Source of the DNA: an uncultured Lachnospiraceae bacterium
GTDB lineage: Bacteria > Bacillota > Clostridia > Lachnospirales > Lachnospiraceae
Length of the DNA: 64,000 bases
NCBI GenBank assembly: GCA_910588845.1
Contig: CAJURU010000014.1
Location: forward strand, 14,080-78,079
Reading direction: 5' to 3'
The notes under the pieces were generated by a model that worked only from the letters and a program-made list of their open reading frames with translations, ran no database searches and was not told the origin of the DNA. Positions 34,170 through 43,239 of the stretch are shown here, piece by piece. Position numbers and translations under genes: made by a program. Each line of letters begins with the position of its first letter. The first letter of the stretch is position 1.

Positions 34170-35768
34170 ATGATGAGAGCATTGTATTCTGGCGTGTCAG
34201 GATTGAAGACACACCAGACAAAAATGGATGTTATAGGTAATAACATCGCAAACGTAAACACTGTTGCATTTAAGTCTTCAAGTACAGCGTTCAGTGATCT
34301 TATGTATCAGACAGTATCGAATTCATCTGGCGCTACCCAGACAAGAGGTGGTGTCAATGCCAAACAGATTGGTCTTGGTGTTACCACAGGTTCCACTTCT
34401 GTAAATATTACATCGCCGGGTTCTACCCAGACTACCGGTGATGGATGGGATTTGAGAATTACTGGTGACAGTTTCTTTATTGTCAACAACGGAAGCCAGA
34501 ACTTATTTACGAAGGCGGGGGCATTTACACTTGACGGCTCTGGCAATCTTGTTATGAAATCTACTGGCTACATGGTAATGGGATGGCAGGTAGATCCGAC
34601 TACCCAGACGATCCGCAAGGACACGGTATCTTCTCTGCGCGTTATGCAGGAGGCCAACTTGACTTCCCCGCCAGAGGCAACTACAGAGGCAACCTGCTCC
34701 GGTATTCTCGATAAATACTGCAAGCAGGTGAATACGGATGATGGATATATGATGAGCCTCAATTTCTATGATGCGCTCGGTTACAGTTATACGGCAAAGT
34801 TTGCAGTAAAGACGGCAAATCAGGATACTTTGACGTATACGGTAGAGCTGGCAGACATTCTCGATGCGGATAACCATTCCATTCTTCAGGATTATTTAGA
34901 TGCTGATCCGGCTAACACAATGACAAATATATTTGGCGAGCCGACCAATATTGACCGCTCTTACGCGCTGGCTGACGGTTTTACATACAACGGCACCAAT
35001 TTCTTTGATGCAGACGGCAATCAGCTCACATATGATGCTGCGAATAAGAAATATACCGCGGCAGGCGGCAAGGAATATACCGTAACATCTATGTTTGGCA
35101 TTTCCGACAAGCAGGCACAGGATTATTCAGAAGACCGAATTTCTGCGGATGGCAAATATGAGTATACTGAGACATTATACGGTTACAGCCTTGATTACAA
35201 GGAGGGTGAGCCCAATGCCGGAACGTTTGACTGGGTTGGACAGCAGGGATCTGATTCTGTTATTTTAAAAATGTCAGCACTTGGCAATCAATTCCGCAAT
35301 ATCAATATAGACTTTTCTACGTCAGGGTGTTATGATAATGGAGGAGTTCCTACACTCGGTACAGACAAAGGCGCCGTCAACGGAATTGATGGCACGGGTA
35401 GGAGACTTGGAGCTCTGACCGGCTTGTCTGTTCAGGAGAATGGTGAAATTTACGGAAGTTATGACAACGGTACTCGCAGGCTGTTAGGCCAGATTGCTGT
35501 GACAGTATTTGCGAATCCGGCAGGTCTTGAGAAACTTGGAGAGAACTGTTATCAGCAGACGTTGAACTCCGGTGAGTTTGATGGCATCGGCCAGGACATT
35601 ACTGCGGACGGCGGTAAGATGACCAGCGGCGTTTTGGAGATGTCCAATGTAGACCTTGCAAACGAGTTTACCGAGATGATCACGACACAGAGAGGTTTCC
35701 AGGCAAACTCCAGAATTATCACAACATCTGACAGTTTGTTGGAAGAGTTGGTTAATCTGAAACGGTAA
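34170..35768 (+). CDS. flgE: Flagellar hook protein FlgE
   Basis: 532 aa from the ATG at 34170, with CAGGAGGT 9 bases before it; ATG 34173 is also possible. FlgE polymerises into the hook, the universal joint. The N-terminal axial signature is MRALYSGVSGLKTHQTKMDV followed by IGNNIANVNTVAFKSS; the C-terminal one is MSNVDLANEFTEMITTQRGF. The middle (about 185-400) holds the variable hook domains with an Asp/Tyr-rich insertion that makes it longer than the minimal form. Confidence 0.96.
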   Translation: MMRALYSGVSGLKTHQTKMDVIGNNIANVNTVAFKSSSTAFSDLMYQTVSNSSGATQTRGGVNAKQIGLGVTTGSTSVNITSPGSTQTTGDGWDLRITGDSFFIVNNGSQNLFTKAGAFTLDGSGNLVMKSTGYMVMGWQVDPTTQTIRKDTVSSLRVMQEANLTSPPEATTEATCSGILDKYCKQVNTDDGYMMSLNFYDALGYSYTAKFAVKTANQDTLTYTVELADILDADNHSILQDYLDADPANTMTNIFGEPTNIDRSYALADGFTYNGTNFFDADGNQLTYDAANKKYTAAGGKEYTVTSMFGISDKQAQDYSEDRISADGKYEYTETLYGYSLDYKEGEPNAGTFDWVGQQGSDSVILKMSALGNQFRNINIDFSTSGCYDNGGVPTLGTDKGAVNGIDGTGRRLGALTGLSVQENGEIYGSYDNGTRRLLGQIAVTVFANPAGLEKLGENCYQQTLNSGEFDGIGQDITADGGKMTSGVLEMSNVDLANEFTEMITTQRGFQANSRIITTSDSLLEELVNLKR

Positions 35769-35800
35769 TCGCCGGTTGTAATATAAATTAATACATCATA

Positions 35801-35834
35801 ATTGGGGGACTGTGTTTCATAGTTCCCCCAAATT
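35801..35834 (+). other. Strong intercistronic hairpin before flbD
   Basis: ATTGGGGGACTGTG and CATAGTTCCCCCAAAT pair with a one-base bulge and a G-U pair around a TTT loop. No T run follows, so it is not a classical terminator. It may protect or process the mRNA between flgE and flbD. Confidence 0.7.
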
Positions 35835-35850
35835 AGGAAGGTGGTTTCCC

Positions 35851-36060
35851 ATGATAGAAGTCACAAAATTAAATGAATCTAAGGTTTTAATCAACGCAGA
35901 ACTGATTGAATCTGTAGAGGAGACACCGGACACTGTCATTTCTTTTGTAACAGGGAAGAAAATAATTGTAAAAGAAAGTAGACAAGAGATAAAAAATTTA
36001 GTAATATTGTATAAGAGAGAATTCATGACAACCGGTCTTCCCTGGTTGGAAAAGGAATAA
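35851..36060 (+). CDS. flbD: Flagellar protein FlbD/SwrD
   Basis: 69 aa from the ATG at 35851 (AGGAAGGTGG upstream). It reads MIEVTKLNESKVLINAELIE then TPDTVISFVTGKKIIVKES, the FlbD pattern. In Bacillus subtilis the homologue SwrD raises motor torque by acting on the stator. Here the next two genes are motA and motB, which fits that role. Confidence 0.93.
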   Translation: MIEVTKLNESKVLINAELIESVEETPDTVISFVTGKKIIVKESRQEIKNLVILYKREFMTTGLPWLEKE

Positions 36061-36154
36061 CACGCCTTGAGGATATGGCCTGAGGGTGTGTATTGAAGAG
36101 ATATATCAATACGGACAGAATACATTTCATGGATGAAAAGGGCAGGTGGAAGAA

Positions 36155-36949
36155 TTGGATATAGCGTCATTATTGGGAATTATACTTGGTGTTGGTCTAA
36201 TGGTGCTGGGTATTATCAGTGGAGACCAGGGACCAGCAGCTTTGGGGAATTTCTTTGATTTGAACTCTGTATTTATCACAATCGGTGGTTCTCTGGCAGG
36301 TGTGCTGGCATCACATACAATGGCAGATTTCATTAATGGACTAAAGAGTTTTACCCTGGTGTTCAAGACACCTAAGGCTGATGTGGGCGAGGTAATTAAG
36401 CACATCATTGATTTATCCAATATAGCGAGAAAGGAAGGACTTCTTGCTTTGGAGGAAGCAGCAAATGGAATTGAAGACGAGTTTTTGAAAAAGGGTGTTA
36501 TGCTGGTAGTCGATGGTACTGACCCCGAGCTTGTCAGAGGTATTATGGAAGCTGATCTGATGTGTGTGGAAGCCAGGCATAAGACAAATATCGGTTTTTG
36601 GGATAAATGGGCGGCGTTAGGTCCTGCCTGGGGTATGATTGGTACGCTGATTGGTCTGATTAACATGCTTAAGTTGATGGATGACCCCTCGACAGTCGGA
36701 CCTAGTATGGCGATTGCCTTGATTACGACGTTGTATGGTTCCATCATTGCCAACTGGCTCTGTACGCCGACATCAGCGAAGCTGAAAGTAAACAACGATA
36801 CAGAGATTATGATTAAAGAAGTTACGGTGGAAGGCCTGTTGTCTATTCAGGCAGGAGAGAATCCCCGTGTCATAGAAGAAAAACTGAAATCCTTCCTGTC
36901 ACCGAAAATGCGTGAGAATATGCTGGAGCAGGGCGGAGGTGAAGAATAG
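36155..36949 (+). CDS. motA: Flagellar motor stator protein MotA
   Basis: 264 aa from the TTG at 36155 with GCAGGTGG just upstream; a GTG at 36146 would add three residues. MotA is the five-fold ring of the proton- or sodium-driven stator. Four membrane helices are visible (about 3-21, 35-52, 145-165, 180-200). FWDKWAALGPAWGMIGTLIG and MAIALITTLYGSIIANWLCT are conserved. Its presence inside the fla/che operon differs from Bacillus, where motAB is separate. Confidence 0.93.
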   Translation: MDIASLLGIILGVGLMVLGIISGDQGPAALGNFFDLNSVFITIGGSLAGVLASHTMADFINGLKSFTLVFKTPKADVGEVIKHIIDLSNIARKEGLLALEEAANGIEDEFLKKGVMLVVDGTDPELVRGIMEADLMCVEARHKTNIGFWDKWAALGPAWGMIGTLIGLINMLKLMDDPSTVGPSMAIALITTLYGSIIANWLCTPTSAKLKVNNDTEIMIKEVTVEGLLSIQAGENPRVIEEKLKSFLSPKMRENMLEQGGGEE

Positions 36950-37782
36950 TGGCAAAGAGAAAGGTAGAAGAGTCTGGCGGAGGAGAGGCGTCGTGGCTGA
37001 ATACGTTTGCGGACTTGATGAATCTTTTGCTGTGCTTCTTCGTATTACTGTTTGCCATGTCTACGGTTGATGCGGAAAAGTGGGAACAGCTTATCAATTC
37101 CATGCAGAAAAGTAGTTTTAGTATTCTGTCTTCCGGTGGAGCTTCCGTCGGGGAGGGAATGATGATTTCTACCGGCGTCAGCCAGTTAGAAATGCTGGAT
37201 GATTATTTCAAGGAAGAGACGAATTCTTCTGATGAGGAGGAGACGGAGCCTAAGGATAAGGAGACGGAACCGACCGCAGAGGAAGAACTCAAAGAAGAAT
37301 ATGAAGCGGCAGGATTGAAGGAATCTGAGGAGATGGCAGAGCAGATTGAAGAGATGCTGGCAAAACGGCAGATTGACAATCAGGCAGAGGTGGATGTGAA
37401 TGCCCAGTTCGTAAGAATTACGTTGAGCGGAGCCTTGCTCTTTGATTCAGCCCAGTCGCAGATTCGTGAGGATGCGCTTCCGCTTGTTGACAAGCTGTCA
37501 ATGATATTAGCAAATTATAATAGCAATCAGATTGAGATTGAAGGGCATACCGATAATGTTCCCATAAGTAATGCAAAGTATGAGAACAATGATGTGCTAT
37601 CTGCTTACCGTGCTTTTGCAGTGAAGGATTATGTCCTGGAACACACAGCGTTAGAAGCTGGGAAGATTTATGCCGCAGGCTGCGGGGAATATAATCCGGT
37701 AGCAGACAACTCCACACCGGAAGGGCGCGCAAGGAACCGACGGGTGGAGATTAAGATATACAATTCGTATAACTCTAATTAG
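36949..37782 (+). CDS. motB: Flagellar motor stator protein MotB
   Basis: 277 aa from a GTG that overlaps the motA stop (TAGTG). One membrane helix (about 18-40, TFADLMNLLLCFFVLLFAMS) contains the ion-binding Asp22. An acidic linker (about 85-135) leads to the OmpA-like peptidoglycan-binding domain with IEIEGHTDNVPIS and NRRVEIKI. It anchors the stator to the wall. Confidence 0.94.
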   Translation: MAKRKVEESGGGEASWLNTFADLMNLLLCFFVLLFAMSTVDAEKWEQLINSMQKSSFSILSSGGASVGEGMMISTGVSQLEMLDDYFKEETNSSDEEETEPKDKETEPTAEEELKEEYEAAGLKESEEMAEQIEEMLAKRQIDNQAEVDVNAQFVRITLSGALLFDSAQSQIREDALPLVDKLSMILANYNSNQIEIEGHTDNVPISNAKYENNDVLSAYRAFAVKDYVLEHTALEAGKIYAAGCGEYNPVADNSTPEGRARNRRVEIKIYNSYNSN

Positions 37783-37796
37783 AAAGGAAAAACATC

Positions 37797-38324
37797 ATGA
37801 AAAAGAATTTAATGAGTGTCCTAATTCTGGCGCTGGTAGTTGCGAACTTGATTTTGACTGCAATCCTGATGATTTCAGTCGTACCGCAGACCAAGAAGGC
37901 CAATGAGCTGGTTACGAAGGTGTGTTCAGCGATTGATCTTGAACTGGAAGGCGGTAAAGAGAAATCAGCCATTGATATTCCAATGGATCAGTTGGAGACA
38001 GTGAAGATCGCGAATGGCGATAGCCTGACTATCAATTTGAAGAGTGAAAATGATAGGAAGAGCTATGCTAAAATTTCTATATCGCTGGCAGTGGATAAGA
38101 AGAACAAGGGCTACAAGAAAGGGCTTGAGGCGATTACTGCAAATGAGGATATCATCAAGAATGAGATTATCAAAATCGTAACTAACTATACGATAGATGA
38201 TATGAGAGATGGACAAAAAGAGTTACAGGATGAAGTGCTGGTAAGCCTGCGCAAGCTGTTTGATTCTGATTTTATCGTAAGTGTGGCATTTCCGACTTAT
38301 ACATATGAAGAGAGCAGCAACTAA
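37797..38324 (+). CDS. fliL: Flagellar basal body-associated protein FliL
   Basis: 175 aa. One N-terminal membrane helix (about 5-27, MSVLILALVVANLILTAILM) followed by a FliL domain whose C-terminal part has KNEIIKIVTNYTIDDMRD and LRKLFDSDFIVSVAFPTY. FliL surrounds and stabilises stators. It directly follows motB and precedes fliM. Confidence 0.9.
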   Translation: MKKNLMSVLILALVVANLILTAILMISVVPQTKKANELVTKVCSAIDLELEGGKEKSAIDIPMDQLETVKIANGDSLTINLKSENDRKSYAKISISLAVDKKNKGYKKGLEAITANEDIIKNEIIKIVTNYTIDDMRDGQKELQDEVLVSLRKLFDSDFIVSVAFPTYTYEESSN

Positions 38325-38355
38325 AGTTTGACAAAATGTCAGGTGGTGAAAAAGA

Positions 38356-39336
38356 ATGGGCGAGGTCTTATCGCAAAATGAGATAGACAGTCTGCTGAAC
38401 GCATTGAACAATGGAGAGTTAGATGCGGAGGAGATTAAGGAAAACGGAGAAAAGCAGGTAAAGGATTATGATTTTGCAAGGCCTGCGAAGTTTTCCAAAG
38501 AACATCTTAGGACGATGGAAATCATATTTGAGCATTATGGACGTCTGTTGTCCACAAACCTGCCGGGATATCTGCGCAAGAATATTCAGGTAGATGTGAT
38601 GAATTCAGAGGCAGTTACATATTCAGAGTTTTCAAATGCCTTGTCGAATCCGGTACTCCTCAGTGTAGTCAATTTTGATCCGATGCCGGGTAGTATTATT
38701 ATAGAGTTGGCAACGAATCTGGGATATGCCATGGTAGACCGTATGCTGGGAGGTTTGGGAGAACCGTTAGATCGGAGCCGCGAATTCTCGGAGATAGAGC
38801 TATTGATTATAGAGCGCATCATGAATGCCTGTATCAATCTTTTAAGAGAACCGTGGAAGAACGTGGCAGATATACATCCCAGGCTGGAAAGGATTGAGAC
38901 AAATTCGCAGTTTGCACAGTTTATCTCACCCAGTGAGATGATTGCAATTATTACGATTAATATTAAAATTGGGGATGTAGAAGGGCTTATGAATATATGT
39001 CTGCCGTATATGACGTTGGAAGATGTCATGGACAGACTGAATACCAAGTATTGGTTTTCAAGTATGCAACAGCGTGGGGATCAGGAATATACAGAACTCA
39101 TTGAGACATTGATTTCTAAGGCACCCATGCCGGTAAAAGCAGTTTTGGGCAAGAGTACCATTTCTGTTAATGATTTTATAAATCTTCAGGTTGGCGATAT
39201 TATCCGCCTGAACACAAAAGTAGAAGAAGAACTGAATGTATATGTTGGGAACATCAAGAAATTTACTGCTTTGCCTGGAGCTTCGGGAGATCGTTATGCA
39301 GTAAGAGTTACATCAGTAATCAGAGAGGAGCAGTGA
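38356..39336 (+). CDS. fliM: Flagellar motor switch protein FliM
   Basis: 326 aa. N-terminal CheY-P-binding peptide GEVLSQNEIDSLLNAL, then the CheC-like middle domain (KDYDFARPAKFSKEHLRTME, MVDRMLGGLGEPLDRSREFS) and a C-terminal SpoA domain (from about 245). FliM takes the CheY-P signal and passes it to FliG. RBS TCAGGTGG. Confidence 0.95.
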   Translation: MGEVLSQNEIDSLLNALNNGELDAEEIKENGEKQVKDYDFARPAKFSKEHLRTMEIIFEHYGRLLSTNLPGYLRKNIQVDVMNSEAVTYSEFSNALSNPVLLSVVNFDPMPGSIIIELATNLGYAMVDRMLGGLGEPLDRSREFSEIELLIIERIMNACINLLREPWKNVADIHPRLERIETNSQFAQFISPSEMIAIITINIKIGDVEGLMNICLPYMTLEDVMDRLNTKYWFSSMQQRGDQEYTELIETLISKAPMPVKAVLGKSTISVNDFINLQVGDIIRLNTKVEEELNVYVGNIKKFTALPGASGDRYAVRVTSVIREEQ

Positions 39337-39340
39337 AGTT

Positions 39341-40483
39341 ATGGATGGAGTTCTGTCACAGGAAGAAATTAGCGCTCTGTTGAGTGATGATGCCGGAGCA
39401 GCGGGTGGAGAAAGCAACAATTTACTGACACCGGATGAGATTGATGCGATAGGGGAAATTTCCAATATCAGTATGGGAACAGCGGCTACAACATTATTCT
39501 CTCTAGTAAACAGAAAAGTGGAGATTTCCACGCCGGTAGTGACTATTGCCAATTGGGATGATATTATTGAAGAATACGAAAGACCTTGCGTGTTTATCAG
39601 AATTGCCTACACCACAGGGTTGGATGGCAGCAATCTTTTGGTATTGCGTGAGCAGGATGTCAAAATCATCACAGATTTAATGATGGGCGGAGATGGTACG
39701 AACACAGAAGTTGAGCTCGGTGAGCTGCATCTGAGCGCGATTTGTGAAGCCATGAACCAGATGATGGGAAGTTCGGCTACATCCCTGTCGTCTATGTTGA
39801 ATAAAATGATTGATATCAGTCCGCCTACAGCAGATCTTGTAGATCTTAAGGATACGGTAGACGGAACAGAAATTGATGAATTTCTTGGAGGAGAGTTCGT
39901 AAAGATTTCTTTCCTGATGGAAATTGGAGATTTGGTAAAAAGTACGATTATGCAGTTGTATCCGCCTTCTTTTGCAAAAGAGATGTGCGTTGGGGTAACG
40001 GAGACCATGGAGGCGGATAGTTCTACAGTGGCAGCCGCATCATCACAGCAAGAGCCGCAGCCGGCGCCACAGCCGCAAATGCAGCAACCGATGCCACAGC
40101 AGATGCAGCAACCGATGCCACAGATGCAGCAACCGATGCCACAGCAGATGCCGATGATGGGTATGCCAATGTATGCACAGCAGCCGGTAAATGCACAACC
40201 GGTACAATTCCAGGCATTTGCGGGAGATTTCAATCCGATTACGCAACAGGAAAATATTGGGCTTATTATGGATGTTCCGCTGGATGTAACAGTGGAATTA
40301 GGAAGAACCAGCAAGTCCATTCAGGATATTTTGGAATTTGCCCCTGGTACAATCATAGAATTGAACAAGATTGCCGGCGAGCCGATTGATGTGTTAGTAA
40401 ACGGTAAATACGTTGCCAAAGGTGAAGTAGTAGTTCTTGAAGAAAGCTTTGGCGTGCGTATTACTGAAATTATAAACAACTAA
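39341..40483 (+). CDS. fliY: Flagellar motor switch phosphatase FliY (FliN-type C-terminus)
   Basis: 380 aa. An N-terminal LSQEEISALLSDDA peptide resembles the FliM CheY-binding segment. The CheC-like phosphatase domain has both active-site helices: DAIGEISNISMGTAATTLFS (E..SN) and SAICEAMNQMMGSSATSLSS (E..MN). A Pro/Gln/Met-rich linker (about 230-285) leads to the FliN/SpoA domain at about 300-380. FliY forms the C ring and dephosphorylates CheY-P at the switch, as in Bacillus. Confidence 0.94.
   Translation: MDGVLSQEEISALLSDDAGAAGGESNNLLTPDEIDAIGEISNISMGTAATTLFSLVNRKVEISTPVVTIANWDDIIEEYERPCVFIRIAYTTGLDGSNLLVLREQDVKIITDLMMGGDGTNTEVELGELHLSAICEAMNQMMGSSATSLSSMLNKMIDISPPTADLVDLKDTVDGTEIDEFLGGEFVKISFLMEIGDLVKSTIMQLYPPSFAKEMCVGVTETMEADSSTVAAASSQQEPQPAPQPQMQQPMPQQMQQPMPQMQQPMPQQMPMMGMPMYAQQPVNAQPVQFQAFAGDFNPITQQENIGLIMDVPLDVTVELGRTSKSIQDILEFAPGTIIELNKIAGEPIDVLVNGKYVAKGEVVVLEESFGVRITEIINN
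40079..40159 (+). repeat. Tandem repeat in the fliY linker
   Basis: Units based on ATGCAGCAACCGATGCCACA recur about three times (21-24 bases each), encoding MQQPMPQ-type repeats. They keep frame and could vary in number. Confidence 0.75.
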
Positions 40484-40512
40484 AATAAAAGTGATATCAA
40501 GGAGAAGAAGAT

Positions 40513-40875
40513 ATGGCAAAGAATATTTTAATTTGTGATGATGCAGCGTTTATGAGAATGATGATTAAGGACATTTTGACGAAGAATGGTTACAACATTG
40601 CCGGTGAAGCAGAAAATGGTTTAAAGGCTGTGGAGAAGTACAATGAGACCAAACCGGATCTCGTATTGATGGATATTACCATGCCGGAGATGGATGGAAT
40701 TCAGGCATTGAAGCAGATTAAATCTACAGATCCATCTGCCTGCATTATTATGTGTTCCGCAATGGGACAGCAGGCAATGGTTATTGAGGCTATCCAGTCA
40801 GGAGCAAAAGACTTCATCGTTAAGCCATTCCAGGCAGAGCGTGTGTTGGAAGCCGTGAAAAAAGTAGTTGGCTAA
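40513..40875 (+). CDS. cheY: Chemotaxis response regulator CheY
   Basis: 120 aa single receiver domain. The acid pocket is DD (9-10), the phospho-acceptor is Asp54 in VLMDITMPEMDG, and the conserved lysine is in DFIVKPF. CheY-P binds FliM. It lies between fliY and fliO as in Bacillus. RBS AAGGAGAAGAAG. Confidence 0.96.
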   Translation: MAKNILICDDAAFMRMMIKDILTKNGYNIAGEAENGLKAVEKYNETKPDLVLMDITMPEMDGIQALKQIKSTDPSACIIMCSAMGQQAMVIEAIQSGAKDFIVKPFQAERVLEAVKKVVG

Positions 40876-40876
40876 G

Positions 40877-41254
40877 ATGGTTTTATTGGGAGTTTTCTCA
40901 AAGTGGGATAGTTTTTTTCAGCTAATCGGCGTATTGTTGATTTTTCTGTTTGTACTGGCAATCACATATGTAACTACCAGATGGATTGGCCAGTATCAGC
41001 AGGGGATGATGCAGAATAAGAATATTCAGGTTGTTGAGACTTTCCGTGTCAGTAACAACAAATTTATTCAGATTATCCAGGTGGGAAAGAAGTATCTGGT
41101 TATTTCCGTTTGCAAAGATGTGGTAAATATTCTCACGGAACTTACTGAGGAAGATTTGGTCTGGATGCCCTCACAGGAGGAGCGGGGAGTTAAGGTGAAT
41201 GAAAACTTTCAACAGATTTTTACAAAGTTGAAAGATAAAATTCCAAGGAAGTAG
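40877..41254 (+). CDS. fliO: Flagellar biosynthetic protein FliO
   Basis: 125 aa from the ATG at 40877; the TTG at 40868 overlapping cheY lacks a better ribosome site. One membrane helix (about 15-37, LIGVLLIFLFVLAITYVT), then QNKNIQVVETFRVSNNKFIQ and IIQVGKKYLVISV, the FliO/FliZ pattern. FliO helps FliP assemble the export gate. Position between cheY and fliP supports the call. Confidence 0.9.
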   Translation: MVLLGVFSKWDSFFQLIGVLLIFLFVLAITYVTTRWIGQYQQGMMQNKNIQVVETFRVSNNKFIQIIQVGKKYLVISVCKDVVNILTELTEEDLVWMPSQEERGVKVNENFQQIFTKLKDKIPRK

Positions 41255-41261
41255 GCAGAAC

Positions 41262-42149
41262 ATGATGAAAAGAATAAAGAAAATATATTGTGGGACTTCC
41301 TTAGCCTTTGGTACAGTTACATTGTTGATGGCACTGTTCCTGTTTTTTGGACAAAGCGCCTTTGCAACGACCCCAGCTGGAGAGTTGCGGGATCAAGCGT
41401 TAGAGGATGCAAGGACAGTTGACCCGCCTAATACGCAGAGGGCAGATGCCAGGGGAGACAACACCAATGGCATTTCTGTTATGTTGAATAATGAGGAAGG
41501 TAATCTGTCAGGGAATCTGAGAATTCTCATCATATTGACGGTAATCTCGCTTGCACCGTCTCTTCTGATAATGCTTACGTCTTTTACGAGGATTATTGTA
41601 GTACTGCATTTTGTGCGTACGGCAGTTGGGACGCAGACAGCCCCTCCCAATCAGGTTTTAGTGGGTTTGGCGCTGTTTTTGACATTGTTTATCATGAATC
41701 CGGTGTTTTCTGAGGTAAATGAGAATGTGCTCAAGCCTTTCGATGCCGGCGAGATTACACAGGAAGAAGCGTTGAAGGAAGCTGAGAAGCCGTTCCGCAG
41801 ATTTATGTTTAAGGAAATGCAGCGCAAGGATTTAGCATTGTTCTGTGACATTGCGGAGATTGACATGACAGGTATGGATTTGAGCGATCCGGAAACGCTG
41901 GACCCCATTCCCATGAATGTAATTATACCGAGTTTCATTGTCAGTGAGCTGCGAACAGCTTTTATCATAGGATTTTTGATTTATATTCCTTTTATTGTGA
42001 TTGATATGGTAGTAGCGTCGGTGCTTATGTCGATGGGTATGATGATGTTGCCGCCGACCACGATTTCCATGCCGTTCAAAATATTATTGTTTGTGCTTGC
42101 GGATGGCTGGGATCTCGTTATAGGAAATCTAGTAAAAACGTTTTATTGA
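41262..42149 (+). CDS. fliP: Flagellar export gate protein FliP
   Basis: 295 aa with a cleavable signal peptide (about 1-33) and four membrane helices. Signatures: ILTVISLAPSLLIMLTSFTR, LHFVRTAVGTQTAPPNQVLV and MSMGMMMLPPTTISMPFKIL. FliP5 forms the core of the export channel with FliQ and FliR. Confidence 0.96.
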   Translation: MMKRIKKIYCGTSLAFGTVTLLMALFLFFGQSAFATTPAGELRDQALEDARTVDPPNTQRADARGDNTNGISVMLNNEEGNLSGNLRILIILTVISLAPSLLIMLTSFTRIIVVLHFVRTAVGTQTAPPNQVLVGLALFLTLFIMNPVFSEVNENVLKPFDAGEITQEEALKEAEKPFRRFMFKEMQRKDLALFCDIAEIDMTGMDLSDPETLDPIPMNVIIPSFIVSELRTAFIIGFLIYIPFIVIDMVVASVLMSMGMMMLPPTTISMPFKILLFVLADGWDLVIGNLVKTFY

Positions 42150-42171
42150 CGGTAGAATGAGGTGAATACGC

Positions 42172-42444
42172 ATGATAACAGAAGGCCAGGTTTTGGATAT
42201 TGCAAGGGAGGCGTTATTTCTGATTATCAGGGTGTCAGCGCCATTGTTGCTTATATCTCTGATTATAGGTCTTATTGTCAGTATTTTTCAGACAGTTACC
42301 TCCATTCAGGAGCAGACGCTGACTTTTGTGCCTAAGATTATCGCTGTGTTCCTGGGACTTATGCTCATAGGAGGCTGGATGATGGAGCAGCTCTCAAACT
42401 TTATGATAGAGCTGTGGAGTGACTTTGGACTGTATCTGCGTTAG
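42172..42444 (+). CDS. fliQ: Flagellar export gate protein FliQ
   Basis: 90 aa with two membrane helices. VSAPLLLISLIIGLIVSIFQ followed by TVTSIQEQTLTFVPKIIAV is the FliQ pattern. RBS GAGGTGAATACGC. Confidence 0.95.
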   Translation: MITEGQVLDIAREALFLIIRVSAPLLLISLIIGLIVSIFQTVTSIQEQTLTFVPKIIAVFLGLMLIGGWMMEQLSNFMIELWSDFGLYLR

Positions 42445-42455
42445 GTTGAGGCAGT

Positions 42456-43238
42456 ATGATAAACTATGGGTTTTCATTATATACATTTGAATATTTTCTG
42501 ATGATACTGGTAAGGGTTGCAACGTTTGTATACATTGCTCCGTTTTTTGGGATGAACAATACCCCTAATCGGGTTAAGATTGGGTTTTCGGCGCTTCTGG
42601 CGATTGTTTTATTTCAGACGATACAGCCAAAGGAAGTTTTGGAATATTCCGGAGTAATTGGGTTTGCCATCATCGTTCTCAAAGAAGGAATTACAGGGTT
42701 GCTCATTGGTTATGCGGCAAATATTTGTAATTCCATTATTGTGTTTTCTGGCAAAGTTATAGATATGGAAATTGGGCTCGCCATGGCAAACATGTACGAT
42801 CCGACAACGAAAGCACAATCGGGCCTTACTGGCACAATGTATAATTATTTTATCATGATGCTTTTGATTGTTACCAATATGCACCATTATATCTTGCGAG
42901 CCCTGGTAGATACGTACCAGATAATTCCCGTCAATGGCGCTGTGTTTGATTGGGAACATCTGATGGGCTCTATGGTTATGTATATGACAGACATGATGGC
43001 GATTGGATTCCGTATAGCTCTTCCTATTTTTGCATGCAGCATGATTTTAAGCTGCATCCTGGGTATAATGGCAAAAGTAGCGTCACAGATGAATATGTTT
43101 GCTGTGGGAATGCAGATTAAAATTCTGCTTGGGCTGGGAATCATGTTCCTTACAGTAGTATTGATTCCCAATATTTCCGATTTTATATTTACTGAGATGA
43201 AACGGATGATCGTTTCCATGATTGAAGGAATGTATTAA
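42456..43238 (+). CDS. fliR: Flagellar export gate protein FliR
   Basis: 260 aa, about six to seven membrane helices. Features include ILKEGITGLLIGYAANICNS, GKVIDMEIGLAMANMYDP and the C-terminal ILLGLGIMFLTVVLIPNI. FliR closes the FliPQR channel. The end is close to the flhB start. Confidence 0.95.
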   Translation: MINYGFSLYTFEYFLMILVRVATFVYIAPFFGMNNTPNRVKIGFSALLAIVLFQTIQPKEVLEYSGVIGFAIIVLKEGITGLLIGYAANICNSIIVFSGKVIDMEIGLAMANMYDPTTKAQSGLTGTMYNYFIMMLLIVTNMHHYILRALVDTYQIIPVNGAVFDWEHLMGSMVMYMTDMMAIGFRIALPIFACSMILSCILGIMAKVASQMNMFAVGMQIKILLGLGIMFLTVVLIPNISDFIFTEMKRMIVSMIEGMY

Positions 43239-43239
43239 T

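Noticed and set aside
39607..40320. 237-residue Cys/Gly-rich minus-strand frame resembling a metal-binding protein
   Set aside because: The Cys-rich stretch is simply the antisense reading of the fliY Gln/Pro/Met repeat; fliY is strongly supported.
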